A stretch of DNA of 26,925 nucleotides from positions 1-26,925 of the forward strand of contig JBOGTC010000150.1 in the NCBI GenBank assembly GCA_050692055.1, written 5' to 3'. The notes under the pieces are model-generated. The model ran no database searches. It saw only the letters and a list, made by a program, of their open reading frames with translations, and had not been told where the DNA came from. Made by a program: the position numbers and the translations under genes. The stretch comes from JBOGTC01 sp050692055 (GTDB taxonomy: Bacteria > Chloroflexota > Limnocylindria > QHBO01). Positions 23,057 through 26,925 of this stretch are shown piece after piece; within the stretch, counting starts at the first letter, position 1; each line of letters begins with the position of its first letter.

Positions 23057-23991
23057 CCATCGTCACGGTGGGAATGCCATCCCTGCCCCTGGTCGGCCCC
23101 GCGGTGGTGGCGATGGGTGTCTTCGACGGCGTGCACCGTGGGCACCGGCACCTGCTGGCGGCCGCGCTGCGGGCGGCCCGCGAGGAGAGCATGGCGAGCG
23201 TGGCGCTGGCCTTCCACCCGCATCCCACGGAGGTGCTGCGTGCGGGCAGCAGCGTGCCGCGGCTCACGCCGCTGCCGGAGACGCTCGAACGGCTCCGGCT
23301 CGTCGGCGTGGACCACGCGGTGGCAATTCGCTTCGATGAGGCTCTGCAATCTCTCAGGCCTGAGGAGTTCGTTGCCGATCTGGCGCCCGCCATCGAGCTG
23401 CGAGCCCTGGTCATGACCCCCGGAAGCGCGTTTGGCCGTGGTCGAGCCGGGACGCCGCAACGAATGGCCGAGCTCGGTCACGAGGTTGTGGTCGTCGAGC
23501 CGCTGCTCGACCACGGCGAGCCCATCTCGTCGTCGCGGGTGCGCGCCGCCATCGCCGCCGGTGACATGGCCGAGGCGACGCGCCTGGTGGGCAAGCCGCC
23601 GATGCTGGTGGGCACCGTGGTCCACGGCGATCGTCGCGGTCACGAGCTCGGCTTTCCGACCGCCAACCTGGCGTTCGCGTACACGCCGGCCCTGCCGGCG
23701 CTCGGGATCTATACCGGCCGCGTGACGGTAGCCGAGCGGCACGTCGAACCAGGCCACCCGGCGCTGGTGAGCGTCGGCGTGCGCCCCACCTTCCACGATG
23801 ACGGCCTCGTGCTGGTCGAGGCGTACCTCCTCGACTGGGACGGCGACCTGTACGGTGCGGAGCTGCGGCTCGACGTCCTCGAGCGCCTCCGCGACGAGCG
23901 ACGCTTCGAGGGGGTCGACGCGCTCGTGGCCCAGATGCGAAACGATGAGGCTGAAGCGCGTCGGCGGCTCGGGATGGGTCCGTCGGCCTGA
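23053..23991 (+). CDS. ribF: Bifunctional riboflavin kinase / FAD synthetase
   Basis: RibF phosphorylates riboflavin to FMN and adenylylates FMN to FAD. The N-terminal nucleotidyltransferase domain (about 1-180) has GVFDGVHRGHRHLL at 22-35 (the HxGH-type adenylyl site) and SSSRVRAAIAAGDM. The C-terminal kinase domain (about 185-305) has VVHGDRRGHELGFPTANL, IYTGRV and LLDWDGDLYGAELRLDVLERLRDE. The family's usual GDGRGR loop reads GDRRGH. The start is GTG at 23053, overlapping truB by four bases. The 312 residues are the usual length. It ends the nusA operon. Confidence 0.96.
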   Translation: MTIVTVGMPSLPLVGPAVVAMGVFDGVHRGHRHLLAAALRAAREESMASVALAFHPHPTEVLRAGSSVPRLTPLPETLERLRLVGVDHAVAIRFDEALQSLRPEEFVADLAPAIELRALVMTPGSAFGRGRAGTPQRMAELGHEVVVVEPLLDHGEPISSSRVRAAIAAGDMAEATRLVGKPPMLVGTVVHGDRRGHELGFPTANLAFAYTPALPALGIYTGRVTVAERHVEPGHPALVSVGVRPTFHDDGLVLVEAYLLDWDGDLYGAELRLDVLERLRDERRFEGVDALVAQMRNDEAEARRRLGMGPSA

Positions 23992-24011
23992 TGGCGAGGC
24001 GAGGGCTCCTC

Positions 24012-24020
24012 TGCTAGACT
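24012..24020 (+). promoter_or_regulatory. Predicted extended -10 promoter for rpsO-pnp
   Basis: TGCTAGACT sits in the 63-bp gap after ribF (T24012, G24013, then TAGACT at 24015-24020). No good -35 is visible. A small TTCCG/CGGAA stem (24020-24036) follows. Transcription would start near 24027, about 28 nt before rpsO. Confidence 0.45.
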
Positions 24021-24054
24021 TCCGAACGTTACGGAAACGAATGTGGAGGAATAC

Positions 24055-24324
24055 GTGCCGCTCGCCAAGGACGCGAAGAGCGCAATCGTCGACGAGTACG
24101 CCACGCACGAGGGCGACACAGGGTCACCCGAGGTGCAGATTGCGCTTCTCACCGAGCGGATCAAGTCGCTGACGGAGCACCTGCGCACCTACCAGAACGA
24201 CAACCACTCCCGCCGTGGCCTGCTCAAGCTGGTCGGCCAGCGGCGGCGCCTGCTCGCGTACCTCGTCCGCAATGACGTGGACCGCTACCGGGCAGTGATC
24301 GGTCGGCTGGGGCTGCGCCGCTAA
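24055..24324 (+). CDS. rpsO: 30S ribosomal protein S15 (uS15)
   Basis: uS15 binds the central domain of 16S rRNA early in assembly. The start is GTG at 24055: GGAGGA (24045-24050) is four bases upstream, and this start gives exactly 89 residues, the standard length, beginning MPLAKDAKSAIVDEYATHEG. An in-frame GTG at 24043 would overlap that ribosome-binding site and is not used. The four-helix bundle is evident in GSPEVQIALLTERIKSLTEH and NHSRRGLLKLVGQRRRLLAY, with the H-S-R-R rRNA-binding stretch. It is followed by pnp, the ancient rpsO-pnp pairing found in most bacteria. Confidence 0.97.
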   Translation: MPLAKDAKSAIVDEYATHEGDTGSPEVQIALLTERIKSLTEHLRTYQNDNHSRRGLLKLVGQRRRLLAYLVRNDVDRYRAVIGRLGLRR

Positions 24325-24341
24325 CACATCGCCTGCGAGAT

Positions 24342-24429
24342 GACCCGGGCCGCGCGCCTGGGTCGTTCGCAACACCCACCCACCCACGGCATCCGTCGGA
24401 CCGCCGCTCCGCGCTCGTTCGAGAGCGCG
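24342..24429 (+). promoter_or_regulatory. rpsO-pnp intergenic hairpins
   Basis: Two stems lie in the 153-base gap. GACCCGGG (24342-24349) pairs with CCTGGGTC (24357-24364), 8 bp with one G-U, loop of seven. CGCGCTC (24410-24416) pairs with GAGCGCG (24423-24429), 7 bp, loop GTTCGA. Neither is followed by a T run. In E. coli and relatives a hairpin here is cut by RNase III and lets PNPase repress its own mRNA. Similar control here is inference from position. Confidence 0.45.
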
Positions 24430-24477
24430 TCTACATGAGCCGCGCGCTGGTGCCACCATCACACCTGGAGGAACTCA

Positions 24478-26925
24478 GTGGCAATCAAGGTAGAGGCCGA
24501 GATCGGCGGCCAGGGCTTCTCGCTCGAAGCCGGCAAGCTCGCCGAGCAGGCCGACGGCGCGGTGATCGTGCGCTATGGCGACTCCGTCGTCCTGGCGACC
24601 GCCGTCGCCACCAGTGAGCCGCGGGAGGGAGTCGACTTCTTCCCGCTAACCGTCGACTACGAGGAGCGGATGTACGCCGCGGGCAAGATCCCCGGCGGCT
24701 TCATCAAGCGAGAGTCGCGCCCGTCCGAGGCGGCCATCCTGGCCATGCGCCTCACCGACCGGCCGATCCGCCCGCTCTTCCCGAGGGGCTATCACAACGA
24801 CGTGCAGGTCGTCCTGACCGTCCTGTCCACGGACCAGGAGAACGACCCCGACATCCTGGCCCTCAACGGCGCCTCGGCGGCGCTCAGCATCAGCCCGATC
24901 CCGTTCCTGGGCCCAGTCGGCGCCGTGCGCGTGGGCCGCATCGACGGCGCATTCGTGACCAACCCCACCAACAGCCAGCTTGCGGAGAGCGAGCTCGACC
25001 TGGTGGTGGCCGGGACGCGCGACGCGGTGATGATGGTCGAGGCTGGCGCAACGATCCTGCCCGAGTCGGTCATGGCCGACGCGATCGCCTACGGACACGC
25101 CGAGCTGCAGCAGTCCATCGACCTGCAGGAGAAGCTCATGGGCACCGTCGGCGCCCAGAAGAAGATGCCGTTCGCGGCACCCGGCGCAGGATCGGTCGCC
25201 AAGCTTGGCGACATGCTGGCCGCCGGCGGTGCCGAGTTCGTCGTGTTCGATCTCGAGACGACCTCGATGAAGCCCGAGAACGGCTACATCGTCGATCTCG
25301 CCGCCCTGCGCGTGCGGGACGGGCAGGTCGTCGATCGCTTCGAGTCGCTCGTCAATCCCGGGCGCGCCATCGTGGGCCACCAGGTGCACGGCCTGTCGAC
25401 CGACGACGTTGCCAGCGCCGCCACTGCGGCTGACGTGCTGCCGCGTTTCGTCGAGTGGGTGGGCGATGCCCCCGTCGTGGCGCACAACATTGGTTTCGAC
25501 CTGCCATTCCTCATGCGGCATCTGCCCAACGACGTGAAATGGGAGCCGAAGGCCGTCTTCGACACCCTCGAGTTGGGCTACCAGATCTACCCGGATGCCG
25601 GCAGCTACAAGCTACCCGACCTGGTGCGGTTCGTCTTCGGTCGCGATCACGCCGCCGCGCACCGAGCGATGCCGGATGCAGAGGCGACGGCGGAGCTGTT
25701 CATTCACTTCACCAGCGGGCTGGCTGAGCGCCTTGAGGCGCTGCGCACCGACATTGCCGACGAGATTCGGCGGGCCCGCGAGGGCTATAACCGGGCCGAG
25801 CAGGGCGATCGGATGGAGGACATCCGCCGGCGCCACGGCATCGGCAAGGCGCTCATGGACGCGGTGACCAAGGCGACGGTGCGCGAGCTCGTGCTCAGCG
25901 AGAACGTGCGCATCGATGGCCGTGACACGAGGACGATCCGACCGATCAGCGTGGAGGTCGGCGTCCTGCCGCGCACGCACGGTTCGGGCATCTTCACCCG
26001 CGGCCAGACGCAGGCGCTCAGCATCGCCACGCTCGGCCCCTCGAGCGACGTGCAGCGCATGGACACGATCTCGCCCGAAACCGAGAAGCGCTACATGCAC
26101 CACTACAACATGCCGCCCTACTCGGTGGGCGAGGCGAAGTTCATGCGCGGACCCGGCCGTCGCGAGATCGGCCACGGAGCGCTCGCCGAGCGCGCTTTGC
26201 TTCCCGTCCTGCCCACAACGGACGAGTTCCCGTACGTCATCCGGGTGGTGAGCGAGGTGGTCAGCTCGAACGGCTCGACGAGCATGGCCTCCACCTGCGG
26301 CAGCACGCTGGCCCTGATGGATGCCGGAGTGCCGATCAAGGCACCGGTCGCCGGAGCGGCGATGGGCCTCATCACTGACCCGACCAGCGGCCGCTACGCC
26401 GTCCTCACCGACATCACCGGCAAGGAGGACGCCTACGGCGATATGGACTTCAAGGTGACCGGCACGGCCGATGGCGTGACCGCTCTGCAGATGGACATCA
26501 AGGTCGCCGGCATCACGACCGAGATCATGCGAGACGCGCTCGAGCAGGCGCGCGAGGCGCGGATGCACATCCTGGGCAAGATGACCGAGGTCATCAGCGC
26601 CAGCCGCGAGGAGCTCAGCCCGTACGCCCCGCGCATCACCACCCTCAAGATCCCGGTCGACAAGATTCGCGACGTCATCGGAGCGGGTGGCAAGGTGATC
26701 CGCCAGATCACGGCAGAAACGGGCACGCAGATCAACGTCGAAGACGACGGGACGATCCAGATCGCCGCGACCTCGGGCGACGCTGCACAGGCCGCGATCC
26801 GCTGGATCGAGGGCCTGACCCGCGACGTCGAGGTGGGCAAGGAGTATCTCGGCAAGGTGACGAGGATCATGAACTTCGGCGCCTTCGTCGAGATCCTTCC
26901 GGGCAAGGAAGGGCTGGTGCACATC
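24478..26925 (+). CDS. pnp: Polynucleotide phosphorylase with inserted DEDDh exonuclease domain (3' end outside window)
   Basis: PNPase degrades RNA 3'-5' by phosphorolysis as a trimeric ring. The start is GTG at 24478 with GGAGGA (24468-24473) upstream, and 816 codons are open to the window edge. RNase PH 1 is about 2-210 (RPIRPLFPRGYHND). RNase PH 2 is about 478-700, with LPRTHGSGIFTRGQTQAL at 497-514, SNGSTSMAS at 597-605 and the catalytic aspartates D645 and D651. KH is about 722-780 (VIGAGG at 733-738), and S1 starts near 785 and is cut off. Between the PH domains the helical linker (start VMADAIAYGHAELQ; end VRELVLSENVRIDG) is split by about 165 extra residues. These are a complete DnaQ/PolC-like exonuclease: FDLETT with D258 and E260, HGLSTDDV, AHNIGFDLPFL with D341, FDTLELGYQIYPD, and HRAMPDAEATAELF with H395 and D400. 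Full length is predicted near 870 or more, against about 700 normally. Confidence 0.97.
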   Translation, partial: MAIKVEAEIGGQGFSLEAGKLAEQADGAVIVRYGDSVVLATAVATSEPREGVDFFPLTVDYEERMYAAGKIPGGFIKRESRPSEAAILAMRLTDRPIRPLFPRGYHNDVQVVLTVLSTDQENDPDILALNGASAALSISPIPFLGPVGAVRVGRIDGAFVTNPTNSQLAESELDLVVAGTRDAVMMVEAGATILPESVMADAIAYGHAELQQSIDLQEKLMGTVGAQKKMPFAAPGAGSVAKLGDMLAAGGAEFVVFDLETTSMKPENGYIVDLAALRVRDGQVVDRFESLVNPGRAIVGHQVHGLSTDDVASAATAADVLPRFVEWVGDAPVVAHNIGFDLPFLMRHLPNDVKWEPKAVFDTLELGYQIYPDAGSYKLPDLVRFVFGRDHAAAHRAMPDAEATAELFIHFTSGLAERLEALRTDIADEIRRAREGYNRAEQGDRMEDIRRRHGIGKALMDAVTKATVRELVLSENVRIDGRDTRTIRPISVEVGVLPRTHGSGIFTRGQTQALSIATLGPSSDVQRMDTISPETEKRYMHHYNMPPYSVGEAKFMRGPGRREIGHGALAERALLPVLPTTDEFPYVIRVVSEVVSSNGSTSMASTCGSTLALMDAGVPIKAPVAGAAMGLITDPTSGRYAVLTDITGKEDAYGDMDFKVTGTADGVTALQMDIKVAGITTEIMRDALEQAREARMHILGKMTEVISASREELSPYAPRITTLKIPVDKIRDVIGAGGKVIRQITAETGTQINVEDDGTIQIAATSGDAAQAAIRWIEGLTRDVEVGKEYLGKVTRIMNFGAFVEILPGKEGLVHI
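25231..25722 (+). other. DnaQ/PolC-like DEDDh 3'-5' exonuclease domain within pnp
   Basis: This covers residues 252-415 of the pnp product. Exo I is EFVVFDLETT (D258, E260), Exo II VVAHNIGFDLPFLMRHL (H336, D341) and Exo III HRAMPDAEATAELF (H395, D400), so all five DEDDh residues are present. The accessory strings HGLSTDDV, PRFVEWVGDAPVVAHN and FDTLEL match the arrangement of PolC/DinG/DnaQ-epsilon exonucleases more than that of oligoribonuclease or RNase T. The domain is in frame, with no stop and no obvious change of base composition at either border. It should hydrolyse single-stranded nucleic acid from the 3' end with two metal ions. Whether the substrate is RNA or DNA is unknown. Confidence 0.93.

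Noticed and set aside
24043..24054. GTG 24043 as the rpsO start
   Set aside because: It overlaps the GGAGGA that serves GTG 24055; starting at 24055 gives the standard 89-residue S15.
24342..24364. A rho-independent terminator after rpsO
   Set aside because: The stem is good but is followed by GTTCGCAAC, not a T tract, and pnp lies directly downstream as in most bacteria, so I treat it as an intergenic RNA structure.
25231..25722. The pnp exonuclease segment as a sequencing or assembly artefact, or a separate gene
   Set aside because: It is in the same frame as both flanking PNPase parts with no stop. The junctions fall within the linker and not at random sites, all five catalytic residues are intact, and no start codon with a ribosome-binding site or separate stop frames it. 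An assembly error cannot be fully excluded without reads.
1..26925. CRISPR arrays, insertion sequences, prophage genes, tRNA or rRNA genes
   Set aside because: Reading by eye found no repeat-spacer pattern, transposase, integrase, attachment site or RNA-gene core. Small RNA genes such as SRP RNA could still be missed without a covariance-model search.

Overview
The window is a dense, GC-rich (roughly two thirds G+C by eye) bacterial chromosome segment. It holds about 27 protein genes, almost all of them core translation, protein-export, isoprenoid/envelope or RNA-turnover genes. All but one lie on the + strand, mostly overlapping or a few bases apart. No rRNA, tRNA, CRISPR array, insertion sequence or phage gene was seen. 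The gene content and order, the short EF-Ts, short IF-2 and 89-residue S15, and the DUF3352 protein suggest an uncultivated high-GC lineage, most likely Chloroflexota (Limnocylindria-like). That placement is inference from gene order and protein style; no tree was built.

Layout. (1) 2-7552: the 3' part of smc, then ftsY, ffh, a membrane-anchored DUF3352-type protein, rpsP, khpA, rimM and trmD. This is an SRP/30S-assembly cluster with its own promoter before ffh. (2) 7553-9267: rplS, rnhB and yraN behind a clear promoter and a leader with an 11-bp tandem repeat. (3) 9281-10201: one minus-strand gene, a secreted LysM-LysM-lytic transglycosylase, with its own promoter next to a cluster of GTAC palindromes. 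(4) 10426-17369: rpsB, tsf, pyrH, frr, uppS, cdsA, dxr and rseP, a long coupled operon joining translation to the isoprenoid/phospholipid pathway. (5) 17409-23991: nusA, ylxR, infB, rbfA, nrnA, truB and ribF, the usual initiation/RNA operon but with no rimP before nusA. (6) 24015-26925: rpsO and pnp, with pnp cut by the window end.

The main discovery is in pnp. The polynucleotide phosphorylase reading frame carries a complete DnaQ/PolC-type DEDDh 3'-5' exonuclease domain (about residues 252-415, all five catalytic residues present). It is inserted into the helical linker between the two RNase PH domains, and the second RNase PH domain, KH domain and start of S1 remain intact. This predicts one polypeptide, and probably one trimeric ring, with both phosphorolytic and hydrolytic 3'-5' exonuclease centres. 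I know of no described enzyme with this architecture.

Secondary observations: structured leaders before rplS, rpsB, nusA and pnp; a repeated extended -10 promoter pattern; long low-complexity tails on S16 and S2; several TTG starts set by well-placed Shine-Dalgarno sequences; and an internally duplicated DUF3352 protein inside the SRP gene cluster.
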